A DNA stretch of 35,679 nucleotides from Candidatus Thiodubiliella sp. Its GTDB lineage: Bacteria; Pseudomonadota; Gammaproteobacteria; PS1; Pseudothioglobaceae. Every line of letters begins with the position of its first letter. Position 1 is the first letter of the stretch. Below the pieces are notes generated by a model, which saw only the letters and a program-made list of their open reading frames with translations, was not told where the DNA came from and did no database searches. This document shows, piece after piece, positions 8,121 through 16,116 of this stretch. Where the stretch lies: positions 1-35,679 of the forward strand of contig JAQRGB010000041.1 of assembly GCA_029237605.1 (NCBI GenBank), in the 5' to 3' direction. A program made the translations under genes and the position numbers.

Positions 8121-8531
8121 ACTCTGTTAAGTGTTGTATGTATTTACCTCGATAATCACTCTGCACGTAATGCAGTTATTCAAAGCTCGGCAACTACAGA
8201 TAGTTTTAGCGATGTAGTGGGTAGCACGACTACACAAAGAAGCATAACTTTACCAACGATAGAAACGCAAGCAAGTTGTACCAATGCTTGTAAAACGAAA
8301 CGCAAAAAAGACAAAGTTTCAGTGGCTAATTCAGGGCCAGTTACAGAGCAGATTGCTGAAGAATGGGAAACACTTTATCGCAAATGTACTGGCGATAATC
8401 AAAATATTTGTCCAAGTGAAGAGAGTGAGCAAGTAATTACTCAGTGCTCGTGTTTAGATGAATTTGGTACGGCGAGTGTGATGATGCAATCACTGCGACA
8501 AGCCGCACAAGGACTTATTTGCACAAGGTAA
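8121..8531 (+). pseudogene. C-terminal fragment, TraN-like (conjugative mating-pair protein) remnant
   Basis: The frame is open from 8121 with no ATG start; a GTG at 8217 gives 104 residues. The region is Cys-rich: CTNACKTKRKK, then LYRKCTGDNQNICPSEES, then TQCSCLDEFGTASVMMQSLR and LICTR. The Cys spacing and the 'MQ-LR ... IC' ending resemble the C-terminal part of TraN-type proteins of conjugative elements, from memory of the family and not from a search. It has no credible start and is flanked by noncoding sequence, so I treat it as a broken remnant. A fragment of another Cys-rich secreted protein cannot be excluded. Confidence 0.45.
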
Positions 8532-8569
8532 ATAAGGATACAAATACAACAAAAATGGAGTAAATAAAA

Positions 8570-9157
8570 ATGAAAAACATTAATACAAAAATAACATTCT
8601 CAGCAATCATATTGAGTGCAACCTTACTACAAGGTTGTATGTCTAGTATAGTTCAAGAGGCTTCTATATGGGCTATATCAAGCGTTGCTGCTGATAAGAT
8701 TAGAACTAACTTTTCAGAAAATGACTTTGGCCCAATAGACGATAGTTTAAAGGGTAAAAAATCAATTTATGTTGAGTACAAAGTACAACATGATCAACCT
8801 AAGTATGCTAAAGCTATCGGTGCTTTTCAATCTGCACAAATATGTAAAGAGTTTAAAGAAAACACACAATTTTTAAGAACACAATATGAGTGCTATATTG
8901 TTGCAAATAATGACAGTACAGAAAGTATTAAAAAAGACATTGAATATCGTGTACCAAAAGATGATGGTGTTTATCTTCAAGTAGGATTACGAGATTATCA
9001 AGGTGTGCTAAGTGGCATCACCTATCCATTAATCTATAAATATATGGCGACAAGGAAAACTTACGAAATTAGCTCATCAAATCTTTATAAACAATCTCAA
9101 TCCATTGTATATGCGGCGGAATATTTATCTCGTTTAGCTCAAAAGGCAAATGAATAA
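8570..9157 (+). CDS. Predicted lipoprotein, unknown function
   Basis: 195 residues with a lipoprotein signal: basic N-terminus, hydrophobic FSAIILSATLLQGC with a lipobox at LQGC (Cys23). The mature part is a mixed alpha/beta sequence with KSIYVEYKVQ, an internal Cys pair (QICKEF ... YECYIV) and YLSRLAQKANE at the end. The start has a GGAGTAAATAAAA site nearby. The end overlaps the next small gene (GCAAATGAATAA), suggesting translational coupling. No family recognised. It lies between two TraN-like fragments, so it may be cargo or an accessory gene of an old conjugative element. Confidence 0.65.
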   Translation: MKNINTKITFSAIILSATLLQGCMSSIVQEASIWAISSVAADKIRTNFSENDFGPIDDSLKGKKSIYVEYKVQHDQPKYAKAIGAFQSAQICKEFKENTQFLRTQYECYIVANNDSTESIKKDIEYRVPKDDGVYLQVGLRDYQGVLSGITYPLIYKYMATRKTYEISSSNLYKQSQSIVYAAEYLSRLAQKANE

Positions 9158-9377
9158 ACTAATTAACAAATTATTCGTTGTTTTGTTTATTGGGTTGATT
9201 TATCTAAATCCTGTCCAAGCGACCAATCTTGTCTGTTCTCAAGATTTAGACGGCAATGGTGATGTGCTTGGTGTTGGTGAGAATGCCAGTTGTTCGACCA
9301 TTAGTGCTCAAAGTTTTTGTAGCGTTGGCGCAAATATTATAGTATTTTTTAATATTTATTATGCTAGTAGCGTATAG
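9150..9377 (+). pseudogene. N-terminal fragment of a TraN-like secreted Cys-rich protein
   Basis: 75 residues: a signal peptide (KLFVVLFIGLIYLNPVQA) then TNLVCSQDLDGNGDVLGVGENASCSTISAQSFCSVGA. That pattern (VC-DLDGNGD, Cys, FCSVGA) is typical of the start of TraN-like proteins. After SVGA the sequence becomes an unrelated hydrophobic tail and stops, so the gene seems truncated. It overlaps the lipoprotein gene by 8 bases. It may belong with the C-terminal fragment at 8121-8531 but is in the wrong order for a single simple split gene. Confidence 0.5.
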
Positions 9378-9440
9378 ACATTTATAAAATTCACCGCCTA
9401 AAAAAAACATTGTACTTATAATTTAACTTTAATAATTAAT

Positions 9441-10301
9441 TTAAGGATGGGGCTTTAAAAAAGAACTTAACGTCAAAATATTATCTTGATTAGGATTATT
9501 TTTATGATAAATAATGCCAATAGAACGAAATATTCTCTTTTGATTTTTATCAACAATCAAATTTGGATATTTGCCCAAAATACCATTATCGATCGCCATT
9601 TTTGGCAAAAAACTCACGCCAAATTCCATATCAATCATTGCTACTAATGTTTCTAAATTCAAAAAAGAAAACTCAGATATATGATTTTTGTGGATTTGTA
9701 TATTACTTAAAATATGTTTTCTTAGGCAATGTCCTTGTTCTAATAGTAATAAACTGCTATCATCAGTATTTTTGTATTGATAACCCTTGTATTTAACTAA
9801 TAATAATTCATCGGTAAAAATAGACTGTCTGACAATCATCTCAGATTCTTCAAAAGGAAAAGCAAAAATAGCAAAATCTAGTTGCATTTTTTCAACTCTT
9901 TCCATTATATTTTCGCTGGTACCTTCAATAATAATAGGACTTAGTTTTGGATATTTTTGTTTTAACTTGAATAAAAAATTAGGTAATAAATAGGCAGATA
10001 TTGTTGGAATAACGCCAATTTTAATACTTGAATTAAAAAAATCAGACTGTGTTATTTTGACCAAATCTTGCATGGTAAAAATAACATCTTCTGCCTTTTT
10101 TGCAATTTCTCTTCCTAATCGAGTGAATAAAACAGACTTATTTGTTCTTTCAACTAATTTAGCATCAAGACTTTCTTCTAACTTATTAATGCCTGTACTT
10201 AAAGTTGATTGGCTAACAAAACAAGCTTCTGCAGCCTTGGAAAAATGCAAATGTTGTTTAAGTGCCAATAGATATTTTAAATTTTTAATAGATGGTGTCA
10301 T
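9441..10301 (-). CDS. oxyR: OxyR-type LysR-family peroxide regulator lacking the second redox cysteine
   Basis: LysR-type regulator with an N-terminal winged HTH (FSKAAEACFVSQSTLSTGINKLEE) and a periplasmic-binding-like effector domain. The best start is the Met at 10301 (MTPSIKNLKYLLALKQHLHF). The peroxide-sensing segment LLLLEQGHCLRKHIL matches the OxyR motif GHCLRDQAM, so the peroxidatic Cys (Cys199 in both E. coli OxyR and this frame when counted from 10322) is present. The resolving Cys of E. coli OxyR (Cys208) is replaced: position 208 is Ile and no nearby Cys exists. It is divergent from the catalase gene, the classic OxyR target arrangement. It would not form the canonical C199-C208 disulfide, so sensing may use a different partner or a sulfenic/mixed-thiol state. 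Confidence 0.85.
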   Translation of the reverse strand: MTPSIKNLKYLLALKQHLHFSKAAEACFVSQSTLSTGINKLEESLDAKLVERTNKSVLFTRLGREIAKKAEDVIFTMQDLVKITQSDFFNSSIKIGVIPTISAYLLPNFLFKLKQKYPKLSPIIIEGTSENIMERVEKMQLDFAIFAFPFEESEMIVRQSIFTDELLLVKYKGYQYKNTDDSSLLLLEQGHCLRKHILSNIQIHKNHISEFSFLNLETLVAMIDMEFGVSFLPKMAIDNGILGKYPNLIVDKNQKRIFRSIGIIYHKNNPNQDNILTLSSFLKPHP

Positions 10302-10406
10302 AATATTAACAATCGATTTCATAAATTATAATAATCAATATTATTAATTTTACTTAATAATCAATTTAAGTATGATGATAATTGTTTTCAACCAATAGAG
10401 ATAGTT

Positions 10407-10505
10407 ATGCTAAATAACAGAACTGGAAATAATATCCCATCAGTAATTTTTATTGGTGGCAAGTATATCGGTAGCGCAGATGAATTAGGGCAATATTTTA
10501 AATAA
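10407..10505 (+). pseudogene. Glutaredoxin C-terminal fragment
   Basis: A 32-codon frame beginning MLNNRTGNNIPSVIFIGGKY and continuing IGSADELGQYFK before TAA. This is the second half of a glutaredoxin: the cis-Pro glutathione-binding motif (IPSVFI equivalent), then GGKYIGSADEL. The CPxC active site and the first half are missing, and the ATG lies inside the domain. It ends 21 bases before catalase. It looks like the remnant of a grx or peroxiredoxin-glutaredoxin gene once in this peroxide-defence operon. Confidence 0.75.
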
Positions 10506-10526
10506 AATAAAAAGGAGTTTGTAATT

Positions 10527-12002
10527 ATGAATAATGAAACTTTAACCAACGCAACTGGATCTCCAGTAGCAGATGACAACAATAGTATAACCGTAGGCAA
10601 AAGAGGTCCTTTGACATTTGATAACCATTATACTTTTGAAAAATTAGCACATTTTAATCGTGAGAGAATTCCAGAGCGTATAGTTCATGCTAGAGGTACT
10701 GGAAGTTATGGCACATTTACACTTACAAAATCTTTAAAGGACAAAACTATTGCCAATTTTTTACAAACAGTTGGGCAAGAAACAGAAGTATTTGCTAGAT
10801 TCTCTACAGTAGGTGGTGGGCAAGACTCTAGTGATTATGCCAGAGACCCTAGGGGATTTGCTTTAAAGTTTTATACTAATGAGGGTAATTATGATATGGT
10901 AGGTAACAATACTCCTGTATTCTTTTTAAGAGACGCCATTAAGTTTCCTGACTTTATTCATTCACAAAAAAAGAACCCACGTACAAATATACCAGACCCA
11001 GCAGCGATGTTTGAATTTTGGGCAAATTATCCACAATCATTACATCAAATTACCATTTTGATGTCTGATAGAGGGATTCCAGCAAATTATCGTCATATGC
11101 ATGGATTTAGCTCTCATACTTTTAGTTTTTGGAATAATAATGGTGAAAGAGTTTGGTTTAAATGGCATTTTAAAACTAATCAAGGTATTAAAACTTTAAC
11201 CAATGAACAGGCAAGTACAGCCTGTCCATTTGGTGCACAAGAAGATTTAGTTAATGCTATTGCGCAGGGGGATTTTCCAAGTTGGACAGCAAAAGTGCAA
11301 ATAATGACTGAAACTGAAGCGAAGAATTATTATATCAACCCATTTGATTTAACTAAAGTTTGGCCACACGCTGATTTTCCATTAATTGAAGTGGGTCAAT
11401 TAGAATTAAATCGCAATATAGATAATTATTTTGCTGAAACTGAACAAGCTTGTTTTTCTCCTGGTAACTTAGTTCCAGGGATTGGTGCATCACCAGATAA
11501 GGTGCTACAAGCAAGATTATTATCTTATCCAGATGCACATCGTTATCGCGTTGGAGCAAATGCAAATCAATTGCCTGTAAATGCTGCAAAATGTCCTGTT
11601 AATAATTACCAACGAGACGGGAAAATGGCAGGTATTTGCCCAATAAATACTCATCCAGTAGATGAAGATAGAATTCAAACAGATAAAGTTAATTTTTATC
11701 CAAATAGTCAAATTAACGAAGGTGCACCAGCGCCAGAATCAACTCTTGCAGAGCCGCCAATGCCTATTGAAGAGAATGCTTGGGTAAACTACTTTGATAC
11801 CGCTAAAGCAAATAACTATTACGAACAAGCGGGAGATTTATTTAGACTTATGGATGAATCACAAAAAATACAATTAACAACAACAATTGCAGAAGGATTG
11901 TCACAGGCTACAATGGAAGTACAAACAAAAATGCTTGAACAATTTAATAATGCAGATAGTGATTATGCACATCGTATTAAGGATATCATGAAAGATTTAT
12001 AA
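10527..12002 (+). CDS. katA: Monofunctional haem catalase (KatA-like, small subunit)
   Basis: Degrades hydrogen peroxide. At 491 residues it fits the small-subunit, clade 3-like catalases. Active-site residues are visible: His54 in RIVHARGTGSYGTF, Asn127 in DMVGNNTPVFFLRD, and the proximal haem ligand Tyr334 in RLLSYPDAHRYR. A good AAAGGAG site lies before the ATG. It is divergent from the oxyR-like gene and 10 bases before a ferritin-like gene with which it shares an operon. Peroxide control through OxyR is likely from arrangement, but I could not identify an unambiguous OxyR box in the AT-rich intergenic region. Confidence 0.96.
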   Translation: MNNETLTNATGSPVADDNNSITVGKRGPLTFDNHYTFEKLAHFNRERIPERIVHARGTGSYGTFTLTKSLKDKTIANFLQTVGQETEVFARFSTVGGGQDSSDYARDPRGFALKFYTNEGNYDMVGNNTPVFFLRDAIKFPDFIHSQKKNPRTNIPDPAAMFEFWANYPQSLHQITILMSDRGIPANYRHMHGFSSHTFSFWNNNGERVWFKWHFKTNQGIKTLTNEQASTACPFGAQEDLVNAIAQGDFPSWTAKVQIMTETEAKNYYINPFDLTKVWPHADFPLIEVGQLELNRNIDNYFAETEQACFSPGNLVPGIGASPDKVLQARLLSYPDAHRYRVGANANQLPVNAAKCPVNNYQRDGKMAGICPINTHPVDEDRIQTDKVNFYPNSQINEGAPAPESTLAEPPMPIEENAWVNYFDTAKANNYYEQAGDLFRLMDESQKIQLTTTIAEGLSQATMEVQTKMLEQFNNADSDYAHRIKDIMKDL

Positions 12003-12012
12003 GGAGTAATTT

Positions 12013-12297
12013 ATGGCAAATAAAGACTATCATGAAGCAGAAAAAAATCTAACGCAAAGCACTAAAGATATGCACAAGGCAATTATGTCCTTAATGGAAG
12101 AACTAGAGGCAGTTGATTTATACAATCAACGTATTGACGCCTGCCAAGACGATGAACTAAGTGCTATTTTAAAACACAACTGCGATGAAGAAAAGGAGCA
12201 TGCTGCAATGATTTTAGAGTGGATTAGACGAAAAGACAATACTTTTGACAAAGAGTTAAAAAATTATCTACTCACAGACAAGCCTATTGTTCATTAA
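12013..12297 (+). CDS. Encapsulated-ferritin-like (EncFtn) ferroxidase
   Basis: A 94-residue two-helix ferritin-like protein. MEELEAVDLYNQRIDACQDD and HNCDEEKEHAAMILEWIRR closely follow Rhodospirillum rubrum EncFtn (MEELEAVDWYDQRVD; HNRDEEKEHAAMTLEWLRR). The ferroxidase residues are kept: Glu30, Glu60 and His63, corresponding to Glu32, Glu62 and His65. The Trp of the R. rubrum motif is Leu36 here. EncFtn assembles as a decamer and oxidises Fe(II), normally inside an encapsulin shell. This protein ends at LLTDKPIVH, with no C-terminal encapsulin-targeting peptide, and no shell gene is nearby. Its position after catalase (AAGGAG site, 10-base gap) fits combined control of iron and peroxide. Confidence 0.88.
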   Translation: MANKDYHEAEKNLTQSTKDMHKAIMSLMEELEAVDLYNQRIDACQDDELSAILKHNCDEEKEHAAMILEWIRRKDNTFDKELKNYLLTDKPIVH

Positions 12298-12323
12298 TTA
12301 CTTGAATTATGTTAATTATAAAT

Positions 12324-12344
12324 AGGGGCGAAAGCTCCTTTTTA
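12324..12344 (+). terminator. Intrinsic terminator after the katA-EncFtn operon
   Basis: AGGGGC-GAAA-GCTCCT followed by TTTT: a 6-bp stem with one G-U pair, a GNRA-type GAAA tetraloop and a T-run. It stands 27 bases after the EncFtn stop and is the clearest terminator in the window. Confidence 0.85.
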
Positions 12345-12916
12345 GTAAAAGAATGAAAGAAATATTATGACATAATTGAAATTAATATAGATAGTAATAG
12401 ACTATTAGCATATGGTGATAAAGTTCAAAACTTGCATTATAAATTATGCATAAACAAACAACAATAAAATAATTAGCTAATTTATGAATAGATATCTAAA
12501 AAGATCAGTGGTAATATTATATATTGCAGCCAAAGGAAAGTAACTCAAATTAAAAGTTTGAATCTAGTATTTAAAAGTAACCTTAATAAAAAATATTAAA
12601 AAATATACCAAAAAAAATATCGTTAATAAAACTAAAAACTTCTAGTAACGATAGTCATTATCGTGGTAACTGGCTGTAATAATTTAAGTAATATGTTAAA
12701 ATTATTAAAAGAAAATAGAAATAAAAAACATACAAAAACATATGTATAAAAGTTAAAAGAGAATATTAATAAGTAAAATAATATTACCAATCATCTAAAG
12801 TTTCTTTATAAAGAAACTTTAGTAAGTGAGTGACAAACAACAAAACTGTAAAAATAATTTGTTATAGCTAACCATTCTACATATACAGACTCATCACTGA
12901 AACTATACCAACATGT
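12345..12916. other. AT-rich non-coding gap before the glutathione-reductase-like gene
   Basis: About 570 bases with no credible gene. It holds a dyad around 12649-12664 (ACGATA...TATCGT) and a perfect 28-base palindrome at 12795-12822. The gap ends where the truncated reductase gene begins, so it may contain the decayed start of that gene or the boundary of a deletion. Confidence 0.5.
12795..12822. repeat. Perfect 28-bp palindrome
   Basis: CTAAAGTTTCTTTA followed immediately by its reverse complement TAAAGAAACTTTAG. No T-run follows on either strand, so it is not a standard terminator. It could be an operator, a cruciform-forming site or a replication/recombination scar. Confidence 0.85.
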
Positions 12917-14236
12917 ATGCCACTCTGGAATGGTCGACATGGTAGTGGTGGGCTGTCAGTGGTTGAGAGAGCAGCAAAATACGGTAAAAAATGTGCGGTG
13001 ATTGAAGTTAAAACTATTGGAGGTACTTGCGTGAATGTTGGTTGCGTACCTAAAAAAGTAATGTGGTTTGCTGCTAATACTGCAACACAAATTAATAACG
13101 CAAAAGGCTTTGGTTTTGAAGTTAATATGCAAGGATTTTCATGGCAAAAACTTAAAACTGGGCGAGATAATTATATTAAGAGTATTACAAGTTGGTATGA
13201 CGGTTATTTAGAAGATTTAGGAATTGATTACATCCATGGTTTTGGTAAATTACTTGATAAAAATACCGTCTCAGTTAATGGCAAAAAATATAGCGCTGAT
13301 CATATTGTTCTTTCACCTGGTGGTAAGCCTAATATTCCGCATATTGAAGGTGCAGAACATGGCATTACCTCAGATGGTTTTTTTGAATTAGAAGAATTAC
13401 CTAAAAAAGTAGCAATTATTGGTGTTGGCTATATTGGCATTGAACTTGCAGGTGTTTTGAATGCACTTGGCTCAAAAGTAGATCTTTTTAGTCGTTCAGA
13501 TGTGTTACTCAAGGGCTTTGATTCAATGATTCAAGAAGTACTCGACAAAGACTACACAGCGCATGGTATTACTATTCATTACGGTTCACAAATCAAAAAA
13601 ATAACCAATGATAAAACTATTGTTACTAACAAAGGTGAGTTCTATGGATTTGATACAATTATTTGGGCAGTTGGTAGAGACCCAATGACGCAACATATTG
13701 GCTTAGAGAATGCTGGCATTAAGTCCAACCAACGCGGCTTTATTCCAACGAATAAATTCCAAATGACTAATGTGAATAATATTTTCGCATTAGGGGATGT
13801 CACAGGTAGAATTCCGCTAACACCTGTAGCGATTGCAGCGGGTAGAAAATTGTCTGATAGACTATACAATAATATGACCGATAAACACTTGGATTACAAC
13901 AATATCTGCACTGTAGTTTTTTCACACCCACCAATTGGCACCATTGGCTTAACTGAAGATGAAGCCAATAAAGAATTCAATAAAGTTGAAATTTATAAAT
14001 CAGAATTTACCCCAATGGCAGATGCTTTACTTAACCACAAAACTACCACAGCACTTAAGTTAGTGTGTGCAGGCAATGATGAGAAAGTAGTTGGTTGTCA
14101 TGTTATAGGACACGGAGCTGATGAAATGTTACAAGGATTTGCAGTAGCTATCAAAATGGGAGCAACTAAAAAACAGTTTGATGATACAATCGCTATACAC
14201 CCTAGTAGTGCTGAAGAATTGGTAACTCTAAGATAA
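12917..14236 (+). pseudogene. gor: Glutathione-reductase-like flavoprotein, N-terminal end missing
   Basis: Pyridine nucleotide-disulfide oxidoreductase, 439 residues. It has the redox disulfide [16 protein letters not shown], an NAD(P)H-binding [13 protein letters not shown], the second FAD motif [17 protein letters not shown], and the C-terminal catalytic [18 protein letters not shown] reduction of oxidised glutathione is the family role. The first FAD-binding strand is not there: instead of a start like HYDxIxIGGGSGGL the frame begins [18 protein letters not shown], so the first Gly of GxGxxG and about 10-15 residues are lost or replaced. No other frame upstream supplies them. This is either a 5'-truncated gene or local misassembly. 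Without that strand FAD binding should fail. Confidence 0.8.
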
Positions 14237-14269
14237 TTTTATTACTTGACAAATTTTATTCTTGTGAAA

Positions 14270-14745
14270 TTATCTATGGTTTATTTTGCGCCATTCATGA
14301 GGCTTGATAGGTAGTTTATAAAATCCCCAGAATCCTAGTTTTTTTGATTTGGCTAAATTTTCTTCTTTACGGTAGGAATTCTTGTAATAATATGCCATTC
14401 CTAACTTAACCATTAATTTACCAATATTCACGTCCCTACTTATAGATATGTACTAGAACACAATGATAATGGTCTGTCGCTATTGGAATAATTAACAATC
14501 TTCCAGATGTTTTATTTATAATTCTTTTTAAATACTTTTTGGATAATTGGCCACAATCAATAGTTTGATGTTGTTGTTTTTCACAGGTTTGTGTGATTTC
14601 TGGAGTATCAATACCAGCAATACGCATTTGCATACTTACGCTGTCGCCATCAACAATATACAAGGTATTGTTATTATTTAAAATAAAGTTATCAATAGCA
14701 AAGGCCTTACTTAATTAACAACAAACAGAAAATAAATAATTTCAT
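14270..14745 (-). pseudogene. Secreted staphylococcal-nuclease-like (SNase) endonuclease, two frameshifts
   Basis: Three frames together give one nuclease. MKLFIFCLLLI starting at 14745 is a signal peptide that hits a stop at about 14709. A shifted frame continues SKAFAIDNFILNNNNTLYIV then DGDSVSMQMRIAGIDTPE, TCEKQQHQ, DCGQLSKKYLKR and DHYHCVLVHIYK, which is the SNase core (DGDS, Arg and Asp/Glu of RIAGIDTPE). It stops at 14436. A further shift gives RDVNIGKLMVKLGMAYYYK, EENLAKSKKLGFWGFY and ends at 14270 with the usual LGxW element. The intact design is a roughly 155-residue exported thermonuclease. The lesions are single-base and could be real decay or sequencing error; two in one small gene favours decay if reads confirm them. 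Confidence 0.78.
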
Positions 14746-14793
14746 ATAATTAAAGCGGTAAAATTAATTATTTTATAACGCATTAACATTACA

Positions 14794-15174
14794 ATGAATG
14801 TATTAGATAGAATTCGATTTAATGATAGTGGTTTGATTCCAGCAATTACCCAAGATTCTGAGACAGGAAAAATCTTAATGTTTGCGTGGATGAATCAAGA
14901 ATCTCTACTACTAACGATTAAAAAACAACAGGCAGTTTACTACTCGCGTTCGCGCAAAAAAATATGGATTAAAGGCGAAGAATCGGGCTATACACAACTC
15001 ATTAAAGAAATCTACACAGATTGTGATAATGATGCTATCTTGCTCAAAGTAGAACAAATTGGTAATATTGCTTGCCACACTGGTAGAAAATCTTGTTTTT
15101 TTCAAAAACTGTATAATAATAATTGGATAAGCGTTAGTAAAGTATTAAAAGATCCAAAAGAGATTTATAAATAA
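14794..15174 (+). CDS. hisI: Phosphoribosyl-AMP cyclohydrolase
   Basis: Third step of histidine synthesis: hydrolysis of phosphoribosyl-AMP. 126 residues with the conserved GKILMFAWMNQESL, YYSRSRKKIWIKGEESG, the metal motif DCDNDA and CHTGRKSCFF. It is a separate protein rather than the HisIE fusion of E. coli. The hisE gene starts 5 bases later, and tatABC follows, a gene order common in beta- and gammaproteobacteria. Confidence 0.95.
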   Translation: MNVLDRIRFNDSGLIPAITQDSETGKILMFAWMNQESLLLTIKKQQAVYYSRSRKKIWIKGEESGYTQLIKEIYTDCDNDAILLKVEQIGNIACHTGRKSCFFQKLYNNNWISVSKVLKDPKEIYK

Positions 15175-15179
15175 TATTT

Positions 15180-15497
15180 ATGAATGATATTTTAAAGCAA
15201 TTAGAAAAAATACTAGAACAGCGTAAACATTCAAGCCCTAACGAATCTTATGTCGCATCTTTGTTCAACAAAGGCTTAGATGAAATTTTAAAAAAGATTG
15301 GGGAAGAGTCTGCTGAAGTGATTATGGCAGCTAAGGATAATGAAAAAGATAAAATCATTTATGAAGTAACAGATCTATGGTTTCACACTTTAGTATTATT
15401 AAGCCACAAAGGCATTGAAGTCATTAAAATAGAAGAAGAATTAACAAAACGATTTGGTTTATCGGGTTTGCAAGAAAAATCTAATAGAGTAAAATAA
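15180..15497 (+). CDS. hisE: Phosphoribosyl-ATP pyrophosphatase
   Basis: Second step of histidine synthesis: removes pyrophosphate from phosphoribosyl-ATP. 105 residues, all-alpha MazG-like fold, with the signature LFNKGLDEILKKIGEESAEV and EVTDLWFHTLVLL supplying the acidic metal ligands. Forms a two-gene unit with hisI. The tatA start lies 63 bases downstream and has its own ribosome binding site. Confidence 0.95.
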   Translation: MNDILKQLEKILEQRKHSSPNESYVASLFNKGLDEILKKIGEESAEVIMAAKDNEKDKIIYEVTDLWFHTLVLLSHKGIEVIKIEEELTKRFGLSGLQEKSNRVK

Positions 15498-15560
15498 TTA
15501 AGTAATAACTTTTAACAAAAGTAGTTTTGCTTAAAATATAAATAAAATAAGGGGGAGTAT

Positions 15561-15776
15561 ATGATGCCAGGACCGTTTGAACTGATTATTATTTTAGTAA
15601 TCGTGCTACTTATTTTTGGTGGCAAGCGCTTAAAAAATATTGGCGGTGATTTAGGTGGTGCTATCAAAGGTTTTAAAAAATCAATGAAAGATAGTGAAAA
15701 TGACAAAATAGATAATAAAGATAATAAAGATACTGTCATTGAAGCTAAAGTCATTAAAGAAGAAAAAACTAAATAA
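15561..15776 (+). CDS. tatA: Sec-independent translocase subunit TatA
   Basis: 71 residues: one N-terminal membrane helix ([16 protein letters not shown]), the conserved hinge FGGKRL, an amphipathic helix ([16 protein letters not shown]) and a charged tail. Oligomerises to form the Tat conduit. GGGGGAG lies just before the start; either of two adjacent ATG codons may be used. First gene of tatABC. The Tat system is needed for the DMSO-reductase-like enzyme encoded in this window. Confidence 0.95.
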   Translation: MMPGPFELIIILVIVLLIFGGKRLKNIGGDLGGAIKGFKKSMKDSENDKIDNKDNKDTVIEAKVIKEEKTK

Positions 15777-15784
15777 TAGCCCTT

Positions 15785-16114
15785 ATGTTTGATATTGGTT
15801 TTTGGGAATTCGCTTTAATAGGTGTTATAACGCTAATTATAGTTGGCCCTGAAAGAATGCCTACCATTGCTAAAACTGTAGGTAATTATATTGGCAAAAC
15901 TAAAAAATTCATTACAAAAATTCAAGAAGATATTGGCAACGAAATTGAGTCAAATAAGCTCAAAGAGCATTTAGATTTAGAGGATAAAAATACGAATATT
16001 GTTGAGCTCTTTAAAGAAACTAAAGAGTCTATTAATGAAATAAAACGTGATGTTGATATTTTTGAAGAAACTGAAGAATCTATTGACGAAATAAAGCATA
16101 GTATTAATAAGTAA
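15785..16114 (+). CDS. tatB: Sec-independent translocase subunit TatB
   Basis: 109 residues, with the typical MFDIGFWEFALIGVITLIIVGPERMP membrane start containing the TatB GPERxP turn, followed by an amphipathic helix and a long acidic/lysine-rich coiled tail with a repeated (E)ESI(N/D)EIK element. TatB and TatC form the receptor for twin-arginine signal peptides. It lies 8 bases after tatA and 2 bases before tatC. Confidence 0.94.
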   Translation: MFDIGFWEFALIGVITLIIVGPERMPTIAKTVGNYIGKTKKFITKIQEDIGNEIESNKLKEHLDLEDKNTNIVELFKETKESINEIKRDVDIFEETEESIDEIKHSINK

Positions 16115-16116
16115 TA

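Noticed and set aside
12940-12960. Adapter insertion as the cause of the abnormal reductase N-terminus (shared CGACATGG)
   Set aside because: Only eight bases match the adapter and the flanks differ; this could be chance, so I do not count it as an adapter site.
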